Assembly: GCF_010548275.1 (NCBI RefSeq)
Contig: NZ_JAAGLT010000001.1
Location: 372,001 to 436,000, forward strand
Length of the DNA: 64,000 nt
Origin: Streptomyces sp. SID12488
GTDB lineage: Bacteria; Actinomycetota; Actinomycetes; Streptomycetales; Streptomycetaceae
Direction of reading: 5' to 3'
Made by a program: the position numbers and the translations under genes. How positions within the stretch are numbered: position 1 is the first letter of the stretch; each line of letters opens with the position of its first letter. Under the pieces are notes generated by a model. That model was not told the DNA's origin and ran no database searches. It was given only the letters and a program-made list of their open reading frames with translations. Below are positions 27,864 to 35,143 of this stretch, piece after piece.

Positions 27864-28036
27864 TGCGCGTCCTGTTCGGAGCCGTCCTCGGCCTGCTCGT
27901 CGCCTACCCGGCGCTGCTCGCCCTCGTCCTCACTGCGGTCGCCGCCATCGTCGCTCAGCCCGCCGTCCTCGCGTTCGCCGCCGGCGTCCTGCTCTGGCCC
28001 CGCATCACCCGCCGCATCCGGGGGTGGACCGCGTGA
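27860..28036 (+). CDS. small hydrophobic Spd-like membrane protein (58 residues)
   Basis: Begins ATGATG, overlapping the previous stop, and ends in a TGA overlapped by the next GTG. Two hydrophobic spans (VLFGAVLGLLVAYPALLALV and the segment around VLAFAAGVLLW) and a basic tail RITRRIRGW. Size and place match the small spread-type genes clustered before traB in Streptomyces elements. Confidence 0.6.
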   Translation: MMRVLFGAVLGLLVAYPALLALVLTAVAAIVAQPAVLAFAAGVLLWPRITRRIRGWTA

Positions 28037-28353
28037 GCGACGCCCTCGACAAGGCTGAGCAGGCGGTACGCGCCGCCGAGACCGACACGGCCGCCGTGCA
28101 ACTGGCGTTCGCCGCGATGGAACTCGCCAAGCTCGCCACCATCCAGCAGGCGCAGCCTCAGCAGCAGTGCCAGCACGACCACAAGCGCGACGGACGCAGC
28201 GCGAGCGAGTGGCTGGCGATCGGCGGCGCCGTCTGCGTCGCCTCCATCGGCCTCGCGTTCGCGTCCATCGCACTCGCCCTCGGCGGCCTGTCCATCGCGA
28301 TCGTCGCCCTCGTCCTGCGCTCGATGTGGCGCGACTTCAACAAGGGCCGCTGA
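28033..28353 (+). CDS. small membrane protein with Gln/His-rich centre
   Basis: 106 residues from GTG. An amphipathic helix (DALDKAEQAVRAAETDTAAV) is followed by QQAQPQQQCQHDHK and two hydrophobic spans (LAIGGAVCVASIGLAFASIA, LGGLSIAIVALVLRSMW). The overlap chain makes it the third membrane protein of the transfer block. Confidence 0.6.
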   Translation: MSDALDKAEQAVRAAETDTAAVQLAFAAMELAKLATIQQAQPQQQCQHDHKRDGRSASEWLAIGGAVCVASIGLAFASIALALGGLSIAIVALVLRSMWRDFNKGR

Positions 28354-28449
28354 CCTGCCCTTCCGTCCTCCGCCAACCTCGGTCGTCACGGCCGCGGTTG
28401 CGGGGGCGCGGTGGGGCCGGACAGCCCGGCCTGTCCCGAGGAGGACCTG

Positions 28450-28656
28450 ATGGACCGCACCAAGCACATTGCACTGGCGGACGACGCGCTAACCCGCGCC
28501 GAACGGCTGGCGGGGGACGCCGAGCGGTACGCCCAGGGCACCGAGAGGGAGAAGGCCATCCCGCTCGCTGCGGCTGGCGCCCTGTGGGCCGACATCGCCC
28601 GTACCCACGCCGCCATCGCCGCCGCCATGGCCACCACGGAGGCCACGCATGTCTGA
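28450..28656 (+). CDS. small helical protein of the transfer block
   Basis: 68 residues from ATG with GAGGAGG upstream. Alanine-rich and entirely helical (HIALADDALTRAERLAGDAE, AAGALWADIARTHAAIAAAM). The last eight bases overlap the next small gene. The function is unknown. Confidence 0.6.
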   Translation: MDRTKHIALADDALTRAERLAGDAERYAQGTEREKAIPLAAAGALWADIARTHAAIAAAMATTEATHV

Positions 28657-28822
28657 GCCGAAGCTCACCTTCGCCGACAAGCTCGGCATCGCCCGCCTCG
28701 AACTCCGGGGCGCCCGCCGCGCCATCGCCAACATCCAGGACCAGCCCGACATCGACCGCGGTATCGAGCGGATCAAGGAGCGCGCCCGCCGGCGCGAGGA
28801 ACGCGCCAACCGCAACAAGTAG
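28649..28822 (+). CDS. 57-residue basic helical protein
   Basis: MSEPKLTFADKLGIARLELR is followed by a highly charged helix (RGIERIKERARRREERANRN). Basic peptides of this kind often bind nucleic acid. It is read in another frame from the last eight bases of the preceding gene and ends just before a strong hairpin. Confidence 0.55.
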   Translation: MSEPKLTFADKLGIARLELRGARRAIANIQDQPDIDRGIERIKERARRREERANRNK

Positions 28823-28828
28823 CTGCAC

Positions 28829-28871
28829 CCCGGGGACGGCGTCCTACCGCCAAGCAGCCGCCGTCCCCGGG
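28829..28871 (+). promoter_or_regulatory. 13-bp hairpin in the traB-like leader
   Basis: CCCGGGGACGGCG (28829-28841) pairs perfectly with 28859-28871, 36 bp before the ATG of the translocase gene. It may terminate or attenuate the upstream operon. Confidence 0.5.
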
Positions 28872-28907
28872 CCTCCGTACCCCAGCAAGAGGCAGGAAGC
28901 CCCCAGC

Positions 28908-31028
28908 ATGACAGTCGACCTCATCAAGGCGCCCTCGTCCGCCGCCGAGGACGGCCAGGACGCCCCAGCCCCCGAGCCGTCCTCCAACCGTCCCGCCGCG
29001 TCCCGGCCGTCCCGCCGCGTCCGTATCGAGAGCCTGCGCCGCGTCGTCGTCGAGGCCCGCGAGCATGACACCTACCGGATCCTCGTCCGCCATAGCGCGT
29101 ACATCAGCGGAGGTACCCGCGTCCTCACCCGGCGCGCGTGGGAGGCCCGCACGACCGCCATGCACGCACGCATGATGCGCCAGGCCGAGGCCGCCGGGAA
29201 CGAGGAACTCATCCGGCAGTGGGAACAGCGCGCCTACGCCTACCGGTTCGCCCGCCACAAGCGGCGCATGGACCTCTTGCAGATGATCCTCAACGCCCCC
29301 AAGGCCATCGCCTCCGCAGTCCTCAGCACCGGCAGCGTGCTGCTCATGCTCGGCCTCATGCTGGCCTGGTACAACCACGACGTCCACGACGTCCTCACCC
29401 CCCTGAACACGGTCATCGAACTGGTCGGATGGGTCGCGTTCATCGCGGGCGTCCTGTGGGAACCGCTGCTGTACTCCCTGCCCTGGCTCGCCCTCATGGG
29501 CGTGTGGGCCGTCGGCCGGCACCGGCAGACGGCACCCTCATGGGCGCTGCCCGTTGGCGGCGACGAACGGGACGTCGTGCCCGACGAGGGCGCCATCCTG
29601 CGCGCGCTCGGCGGCCTCGGCATCGCCCCGCTCAACAAGGCCATCAAGGACGGCTGGCAGCCGAGGTGGGAGCAGCCCACCACCCGCTCCGGGAACGGCT
29701 GGCACACACAGCTGCAGCTCCCCATCGGCGTCACCGTCGAGATGGTCAACGCGAAGAAGAACGTCCTCGCCCACAACCTGCTCCGCAAGCCCGTCGAAGT
29801 GTGGCCCACCGAGCCCCCGAAGCAGCCCGGCACCCTCGACCTGTGGGTAGCCGACCAGGGCTCACTGTCCGGGCCGGTCCCGCCATGGCCGCTGCTCACC
29901 GAGGGCACCACCGACTACTTCAAGGGCGTACCGGTCGCCGTCTCCCAGCGCGGCGACGCCATCATCGGCAAGCTCATGGCCGCGAACTACATGGTCGGCG
30001 GCATCATGGGCTCGGGTAAGTCGTCGCTGGTCATCGCCCTGCTGCTCGGCGCGATCCTCGACCCGATCGTCATCGTCGAGGCGTACGTCATGGCGTACAA
30101 CACGGACTACGACCCGCTCAAGCCCCGGCTCCAGACGCTGGTCAAGGGCGACGACGACGAGGACGTCTACGCCGCGCTCAAGGCCCTGCGCAGCCTGCGC
30201 GACGAGGTGACCACCCGCGGCAAGCTGCTGGAGGAACTCGGCGAGGGCGCCACGAAGGTGACGCGCGAGCTGGCGCTGAAGGACCCCCGGATGCGGCCCA
30301 AAGTCGTCGTGTTCGACGAGTGCCACGAACTCTTCATGCACAAGGAGTACGGCAAAGAGGCCGCTGAGCTGGCCATCAAGGTGATGAAGAAGGCCCGCAA
30401 GACAGCCATCACCCTTATCTGGGTCACGGTCTCCCCGACCGCCGACAGTCTGCCGCGTGACGTCACCCGCAACACCTCGCACCGGGTCGCGTTCGCGGTC
30501 GGCGACCACGTGGCAAACGACGGCCTGCTCGGCTCCGGCCGCCACAAGGCCGGCGTCACCGCGACCACCCTCATTCCCGGCGAGGACGTCGGCACCGCCG
30601 TGACCGTGGGGTTCAGCAACAAGCCGTTCGAGGTGGTGCGCGCCCACTACGTGGCCCGGGACCCCGACAAGGGTGTCGACGAGGTGACGCCCGTGGTCGA
30701 GAGGGCGATGGGCCTGTACGAGGGCGGCCCGGCCGCCGACGAGCCGACATTCGAGCCGCCCGACCCGCTCGCCGACGTCGCCGCGATCCTCGCCGACGAC
30801 GCCCGCGTCCTCGCGCAGGAGGTGCTGCACCGCCTCGCCGCCCGCAACCCGGAGGCGTACGGCAGCTGGGGACCCACCGACCTGAAGCGGGCCCTGGAGC
30901 CGTACGGGGCCGAGCAGTACAAGTCCAACGGCGTGATGGTCGTCGCCCGCGAGCGGGTCCAGGACGCCCTCTTGGAGCGGTTTGCCGAGGACGTCGACGA
31001 CTTCGACGACGAGGAGGGACCCGCCTAG
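28908..31028 (+). CDS. TraB/FtsK-like DNA translocase
   Basis: 706 residues from ATG with GGAAG upstream. After a Pro/Ser-rich basic N-terminus two membrane regions (about 125-157 and 168-203) anchor it. The motor domain has Walker A GGIMGSGKSSLV (about residue 364) and Walker B KVVVFDECHELF (about 466), then the FtsK/HerA-type VSPTADSLPRDVTRNTSHRV. The C-terminal 75 residues (LHRLAARNPEAYGSWGPTDL, GVMVVARERVQDALL) look like a winged helix followed by an acidic tail. In Streptomyces plasmids and AICEs a single TraB of this design moves double-stranded DNA between hyphae, recognising short repeats with its C-terminus. Here it is embedded in a phage, between early genes and the packaging module. 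Confidence 0.85.
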   Translation: MTVDLIKAPSSAAEDGQDAPAPEPSSNRPAASRPSRRVRIESLRRVVVEAREHDTYRILVRHSAYISGGTRVLTRRAWEARTTAMHARMMRQAEAAGNEELIRQWEQRAYAYRFARHKRRMDLLQMILNAPKAIASAVLSTGSVLLMLGLMLAWYNHDVHDVLTPLNTVIELVGWVAFIAGVLWEPLLYSLPWLALMGVWAVGRHRQTAPSWALPVGGDERDVVPDEGAILRALGGLGIAPLNKAIKDGWQPRWEQPTTRSGNGWHTQLQLPIGVTVEMVNAKKNVLAHNLLRKPVEVWPTEPPKQPGTLDLWVADQGSLSGPVPPWPLLTEGTTDYFKGVPVAVSQRGDAIIGKLMAANYMVGGIMGSGKSSLVIALLLGAILDPIVIVEAYVMAYNTDYDPLKPRLQTLVKGDDDEDVYAALKALRSLRDEVTTRGKLLEELGEGATKVTRELALKDPRMRPKVVVFDECHELFMHKEYGKEAAELAIKVMKKARKTAITLIWVTVSPTADSLPRDVTRNTSHRVAFAVGDHVANDGLLGSGRHKAGVTATTLIPGEDVGTAVTVGFSNKPFEVVRAHYVARDPDKGVDEVTPVVERAMGLYEGGPAADEPTFEPPDPLADVAAILADDARVLAQEVLHRLAARNPEAYGSWGPTDLKRALEPYGAEQYKSNGVMVVARERVQDALLERFAEDVDDFDDEEGPA

Positions 31029-31032
31029 ATCT

Positions 31033-31182
31033 CAGGGAGTTCTCCCCGGAGCCTCCCTGCCGCGCCTCCCTGTACATGACCTGCGTAAATGGCCAGTCAG
31101 GGAGGCCAGGGAGGCACCACCCGGGACACGCGGGAAACGGGAAACAGGCACCTTCAGCTCCCCCTCGCCGCCTCCCTCCCTG
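31033..31182 (+). repeat. GCCTCCCTG repeat array behind the translocase gene (clt/TRS candidate)
   Basis: GCCTCCCTG occurs at 31051 and 31064. Its exact inverse CAGGGAGGC occurs in tandem at 31098 and 31107. Partial copies are CAGGGAG at 31033 and the overlapping pair GCCTCCCT/CCTCCCTG within 31170-31182. The two orientations face each other around a 25-bp centre. No gene is seen in this stretch. Confidence 0.6.
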
Positions 31183-31197
31183 CCGCATCATGGGGGC

Positions 31198-31398
31198 ATG
31201 GAGTCGCAGAACATCCGGCCCGGCCACCTCACCGCACACCAGACCGCCCGCGTCCTCGGCATCACCCTTGGAGGCGTCCGCCTACTCGTCCACCGAGGCC
31301 AACTCGCCCGTGCCGGCGGCACTGCACGGCAGCCCTGGTACGCGGCCGAAGCCGTCGCCGCACTCGCCGCCAACCGTGCGGCCCGCAAGGCTGCTTGA
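31198..31398 (+). CDS. MerR/excisionase-like helix-turn-helix protein
   Basis: 66 residues. HLTAHQTARVLGITLGGVRL then LVHRGQLARAGG and WYAAEAVAALAA is the classic small DNA-binding domain of the MerR/Xis type (helix-turn-helix plus wing, then a Tyr/Trp). It is the last gene before a strong bidirectional hairpin. It could be the excisionase, although that gene usually lies next to int, or a regulator of the adjacent repeat array. Confidence 0.65.
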   Translation: MESQNIRPGHLTAHQTARVLGITLGGVRLLVHRGQLARAGGTARQPWYAAEAVAALAANRAARKAA

Positions 31399-31465
31399 CC
31401 GCAGGTCAGAAAGCGTGTAACGATCTCCGGGAACCCGTGTGTCCGCAGACGGGCACCCCACAGAC

Positions 31466-31512
31466 GCATGACGAAGCCCCTCGGCGACCTGACCCGAGGG
31501 GCTTCGTCATGC
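31466..31512. terminator. 19-bp perfect hairpin between convergent genes
   Basis: GCATGACGAAGCCCCTCGG pairs with 31494-31512 around a nine-base loop. It separates the rightward early region from the leftward PH/SHOCT gene and so can terminate in both directions. Confidence 0.75.
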
Positions 31513-31520
31513 CAGCACAC

Positions 31521-32069
31521 CTACAGGCTGTCCAGGATCTTCGCCCGCCGCTCCGCGTACTCCTGCTCAGTCACCAAGCCCTGCGCCCGCAGCCCGTCCA
31601 ACGTCGCCAGACGACTCGCGACGTCCTGCCCGCCCGCCGGCGCAGCAACGCCAGCCGGACCAGCCGGAGGCGTACCAGGGACAACGCCAGCGAGCCGCGC
31701 ACGCAACGCGTCCGCCAGATCCTTCCCCACGTCCTTGGGCATCTGCTTGATCTCGGCCTTGTTGCCCGACGCGAACACCTGCAGCGTCCCCATGAGCATC
31801 CCGCCCGACCACTGCACCGAGCTGATCCGCGCGTACGGGAAGTCCTCCACCTGCTGCGACAGAATCCCGTGCTTCAGGAAGATCAGCCGCTTGTCGGTCA
31901 TCGCCACCAGACCGTTGCCCTTGCCGTACACCCCAGTGGCAAGCATCTCGACCGTCTCGCCTTCCCACAGCACCTCGGGCAGACGCTCGATCTCCCGCTT
32001 CGACCCGAACGTGTTCTTCAGCTTCGCGGCTGCCGCGTCAATGTCCGGCCGCACGTTGAACTCCACCAT
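31521..32069 (-). CDS. PH-like and SHOCT domain protein
   Basis: 182 residues from ATG (MVEFNVRPDIDAAAAKLKN) with AGGAGG eight bases upstream. A bacterial PH-like domain (LPEVLWEGETVEMLATGVYG, LVAMTDKRLIFLKHG, DFPYARISSVQWSGG) is followed by a Pro/Ala linker and a SHOCT helix pair (RLATLDGLRAQGLVTEQEYA). It points against the surrounding late genes, as lysogenic-conversion genes often do, and may be expressed from the prophage. Confidence 0.8.
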   Translation of the reverse strand: MVEFNVRPDIDAAAAKLKNTFGSKREIERLPEVLWEGETVEMLATGVYGKGNGLVAMTDKRLIFLKHGILSQQVEDFPYARISSVQWSGGMLMGTLQVFASGNKAEIKQMPKDVGKDLADALRARLAGVVPGTPPAGPAGVAAPAGGQDVASRLATLDGLRAQGLVTEQEYAERRAKILDSL

Positions 32070-32133
32070 GGCGTTCCCCCTCCTGATAGGTGGACGGATC
32101 GTACCGAGAGACCTGAACGGCAGAGGGGTCGCT

Positions 32134-32427
32134 GTGGCCACCGATTCCGCCGAACTCACCTCCTACGAGTACCGACAGGTACGCGCCCGCATCCTCGCCG
32201 CCTTCGACGTCTGCATCGTCTGCGGCCACGGAGCATCCAACGCCGTCGACCACATCCACCCCCGCAGCAAGGGCGGCGCCAAGCTCGACCCCGACAACCT
32301 CGCCCCCATCCACGGCGTCACCGGCTGCCCCACCTGCCTCCGCAAGTGCAACAGCGAGAAGAGCGACCGGCCCCTCGCCGACGTCGTCCAGCTGCACACC
32401 TCCGTCGACTGGTTCGCCGGACCGTAG
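32134..32427 (+). CDS. HNH endonuclease
   Basis: 97 residues from GTG with AGAGGGG upstream. DVCIVCGHGASNAVDHIHPR shows the CxxC and the catalytic DH; LDPDNLAPIHGVTGCPTCLR and KCNSEKSD complete the HNH motif. An HNH nuclease just upstream of the terminase genes is typical of cos-packaging HK97-type phages, where it cooperates with the terminase in cutting cos. Confidence 0.88.
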   Translation: MATDSAELTSYEYRQVRARILAAFDVCIVCGHGASNAVDHIHPRSKGGAKLDPDNLAPIHGVTGCPTCLRKCNSEKSDRPLADVVQLHTSVDWFAGP

Positions 32428-32437
32428 AGAGGACACC

Positions 32438-32668
32438 ATGCCGGAGCTCACCACCGCGCAGATCACCACCCACACCATCTCGCTCACCGAGGCCGAGCTG
32501 GACGAGTGGCGCGAGGCGGCACGGTGCGCGCTCGACCTCGGCGGCGACAAGGACGAGCACACCGCCATCTGGCGCACCATCTCTCGGCTCGGCCTGTCAC
32601 CGACGCGCGGCAGCCTCGTCGAGGAGTACGCCGACTCGGGGATCATCGGCAACACAAGGGGAGGCTGA
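32438..32668 (+). CDS. small phage protein, unknown
   Basis: 76 residues from ATG with AGAGGA upstream. ISLTEAELDEWREAARCALD and HTAIWRTISRLGLSPTRG form two helices. It lies between HNH and terminase. No family is recognised. Confidence 0.6.
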   Translation: MPELTTAQITTHTISLTEAELDEWREAARCALDLGGDKDEHTAIWRTISRLGLSPTRGSLVEEYADSGIIGNTRGG

Positions 32669-32670
32669 CC

Positions 32671-32922
32671 ATGGGACTGATCCCCGGACCGATCACGTAC
32701 ATAGAGATTGACGGGCACGACATCACGGACCACGTCACCAGCGTCACCTTCACTGGCGTCGAGGCAGCCGCCACCCCGACGCCGACGCCGGACTGGGAGA
32801 CCTTCTGCGACGCGTTCCATTGCGTCGCTGGGGAGCAGCACCCGCAGCTGCGCGTCATCGACCAGGACGGCAACCCCGTCCGCCCGCTGCTGGGCTGGCT
32901 ACACAACTTCGGGAGCAGCTGA
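32671..32922 (+). CDS. small phage protein, unknown
   Basis: 83 residues from ATG. Beta-rich start (GPITYIEIDGHDITDHVTSV) and a compact C-terminus with two Cys and a WLHNF end. It belongs to the short operon leading to the packaging genes. Confidence 0.55.
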   Translation: MGLIPGPITYIEIDGHDITDHVTSVTFTGVEAAATPTPTPDWETFCDAFHCVAGEQHPQLRVIDQDGNPVRPLLGWLHNFGSS

Positions 32923-32923
32923 C

Positions 32924-33205
32924 GTGGCCAGGCCGATCGCAACACCCTTCGGCCCGATGGACGCCGTGGCCGACTGGCTGCGAGCCAACGACATCGACGT
33001 AACCGTCGTGCCGATCGACGGGCCCATCGCCATCGAGCCGGACACCGACGGCTGCGGCCGACGCATCAGGTACGCCGCTCACCTGCGTAACGAGCAGGGC
33101 CGCAAGTACGTCGACGAGACCACCGGCGACGTGGCACAGGAGGAGCGCACCACGCCGCTCAAGATAGATCCTCCTGCAAACGTGCAGGTCACAGCTTCGA
33201 GTTGA
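32924..33205 (+). CDS. small phage protein, unknown
   Basis: 93 residues from GTG, one base after the preceding stop. MDAVADWLRANDIDVTVVPI then IRYAAHLRNEQGRKYVDETT suggests an alpha/beta fold. It is the last gene before the AT-rich packaging region. Confidence 0.55.
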   Translation: MARPIATPFGPMDAVADWLRANDIDVTVVPIDGPIAIEPDTDGCGRRIRYAAHLRNEQGRKYVDETTGDVAQEERTTPLKIDPPANVQVTASS

Positions 33206-33328
33206 TCTGATCCGGCTGGAGATCTCCCTGGGATTTTTAGAAATCGGACATATCGCAACCCCGCGCCCAGCTTTTATTTTTCTCCCCCCGAGCCGATGAG
33301 CCAGGGATGATCTTGGAAGGGGGGCGTC
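33206..33328 (+). other. AT-rich gap before terminase, cos candidate
   Basis: No gene. Within a very GC-rich phage this gap contains GGGATTTTTAGAAATCGG and CTTTTATTTTTCTCCCCCC, the most AT-rich stretch nearby, between the HNH gene and the small terminase gene. cos sites usually lie here. Confidence 0.45.
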
Positions 33329-33604
33329 ATGGGGCCCGTCGAGCAGGCCGTCCGGTCCGACGTCGAGCAGCTCGGCGACCTGGTCGGTGTCGAGCCGTCG
33401 CTGTCGGAGATGGCGTACCGGCTGGCCCGTGAGATCGACGGGACCGCCGAGTGCGAGACGTGCGGCGAGCAGGTGCCGGCGCAGGACGACGTGCGGACGC
33501 TGCCCCAGTTGAACCGCGAGTTGCGGCAGACGCTCGCCCAGCTGCTGGAGGGGCGGGCCACGGACGATGACGACGACCTCGGAGACCTGGCAAGCCCCGA
33601 CTGA
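33329..33604 (+). CDS. terS: terminase small subunit (probable)
   Basis: 91 residues from ATG with GGAAGGGGGG upstream. Helical, with QLGDLVGVEPSLSEMAYRLA and CETCGEQVPAQ in the middle and an acidic C-terminus (TDDDDDLGDL). It overlaps the large terminase gene by 38 bases. Assigned chiefly by position and size; small subunits diverge strongly in sequence. Confidence 0.65.
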   Translation: MGPVEQAVRSDVEQLGDLVGVEPSLSEMAYRLAREIDGTAECETCGEQVPAQDDVRTLPQLNRELRQTLAQLLEGRATDDDDDLGDLASPD

Positions 33605-35129
33605 GTTCGCCGAGGACCTGTACGACCGGTACGGCCTGACGTGTCCGCCGCGCTGGGGCACGCCCCGCAACCCGGAGCGCAAGTCGCTGGGGCCGAAGCT
33701 GTGGAAGGTCATGGCCAAGCTCGGCGCCCCGCCGATGCCGTGGCAGAAGTACGTGTCCGACGTCGCCCTGGAGATCGACCCCGAGACCGGACTGTTCGCG
33801 CACCGCGAGGTCGGCATCAGTGTGTCGAGGCAGCAGGGCAAGACGGAGCTGTGCCTGGGCGCGCAGGTGCACCGGGCGATGGCGTGGCAGCGGCAGAACA
33901 TCGTGTACGCGGCGCAGACCCGGGGCATGGCCCGGCAGCGCTGGGAGGACGAGTTTTGGGAGAAGATCTCCGGCTCGGATCTCCGCAAGCGGGCGCGCAT
34001 CCGGAAGAGCAACGGGAACGAGGCGATCCTGTGGCCCGCGACGCGCTCGAAGATGGGCATCACCGCGAACACGGAGAAGGCCGGCCATGGTCCGCCGCTG
34101 GACATGGGGTTCATCGACGAGTCCTTCGCCCACGAGGACGACCGCCTGGAACAGGCGTTCAGCCCCGCCATGCTGACCCGGAAGATGGCGCAACTGTGGT
34201 GGGCGTCCGCCGGCGGGACGACCAAGTCGGTGTGGCTGAACAAGAAGCGCAAGGTGGGGCGCGAGCTGATCGAGGCACTGTTCAAGGCGCTCGCCGAGGA
34301 CGCCGCCGCGGTCGGCCCGAGGGTGGCGTACTTCGAGTGGTTCGCCCCGGAGGACATGCCGCGCGACGACCCGGCGACCTGGTACGCAACGCTGCCCGCG
34401 CTCGGCTTCACGGTCACCGAGGACGTGATCCGTGCCGAGCTGGAGAAGATGGATCCGGCCGAGTTCGACCGGGCGTACCTGAACCGGACGAGGAAGCCGA
34501 CGCCGCCCGTCGACCCGAACGTCCCCAAGGGCAAGTGGCCGGGCCTGGTCGACGCGGCGAGCAAGCCGGTGGCGTCCAGTGTCGCTCTCGCGATCGACGT
34601 GTCGCAGGACCGCAAGCGTGCGGCGATCAGCGCGGCTTCGCTGCGCCCGGACGGCAAGGTGCACCTGGAGGTGGTGGCGTATCGGCCCGGTACGGACTGG
34701 GTGGTGCCCGCCATGGTGAAGCTGCACCGCCTGTGGAAGCCGGTGGCTGTAGCGGTCGCCGCGTCCGGGGCGCCGGCCAGTTCCCTCATCGACGACCTGG
34801 TGGCCGCGGGCATCGACGTGCCCAAGGACAAGGAGCATCCGCAGCGCGGCGAGCTGGCCGTGATGCGGAGCGGCGACGTCATCGAGGCGTGCGGGCAGAT
34901 CGCCGACGCGATGAACCAGGGCACTGTGCGCCACCTCGACCAGGTGCCGTTCACGGCCGCCGTCAACGGGGCCAGGACACGCCGCAACGGCGACGCCTGG
35001 ACGCTGGACCGCACCAGTTCCCTGACCGAGATCAGCCCGTTCTGTGCGGCGACGTTCGCCCGGTGGGCGCTGTTGATCCGGGGCCCGCACGTGATCGAGG
35101 ACTACGACATCGCGGACTCGTTCGCGTGA
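33567..35129 (+). CDS. terL: terminase large subunit
   Basis: 520 residues. The ATPase motor has Walker A-like SRQQGKTE (about 87-94) and Walker B DMGFIDES (about 179-186). The C-terminal nuclease has ASSVALAIDVSQDRKRAA with the first metal Asp, and later acidic residues. It docks on the portal and packages DNA into proheads. It follows the small subunit with an overlap and precedes the portal gene by 14 bases. Confidence 0.93.
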   Translation: MTTTSETWQAPTEFAEDLYDRYGLTCPPRWGTPRNPERKSLGPKLWKVMAKLGAPPMPWQKYVSDVALEIDPETGLFAHREVGISVSRQQGKTELCLGAQVHRAMAWQRQNIVYAAQTRGMARQRWEDEFWEKISGSDLRKRARIRKSNGNEAILWPATRSKMGITANTEKAGHGPPLDMGFIDESFAHEDDRLEQAFSPAMLTRKMAQLWWASAGGTTKSVWLNKKRKVGRELIEALFKALAEDAAAVGPRVAYFEWFAPEDMPRDDPATWYATLPALGFTVTEDVIRAELEKMDPAEFDRAYLNRTRKPTPPVDPNVPKGKWPGLVDAASKPVASSVALAIDVSQDRKRAAISAASLRPDGKVHLEVVAYRPGTDWVVPAMVKLHRLWKPVAVAVAASGAPASSLIDDLVAAGIDVPKDKEHPQRGELAVMRSGDVIEACGQIADAMNQGTVRHLDQVPFTAAVNGARTRRNGDAWTLDRTSSLTEISPFCAATFARWALLIRGPHVIEDYDIADSFA

Positions 35130-35143
35130 GGGGAGGTAGGGGC

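Noticed and set aside
31033..31182. Repeat array as a simple transcription terminator
   Set aside because: The opposed units could fold, but there is no T-run and a much better terminator lies at 31466-31512.
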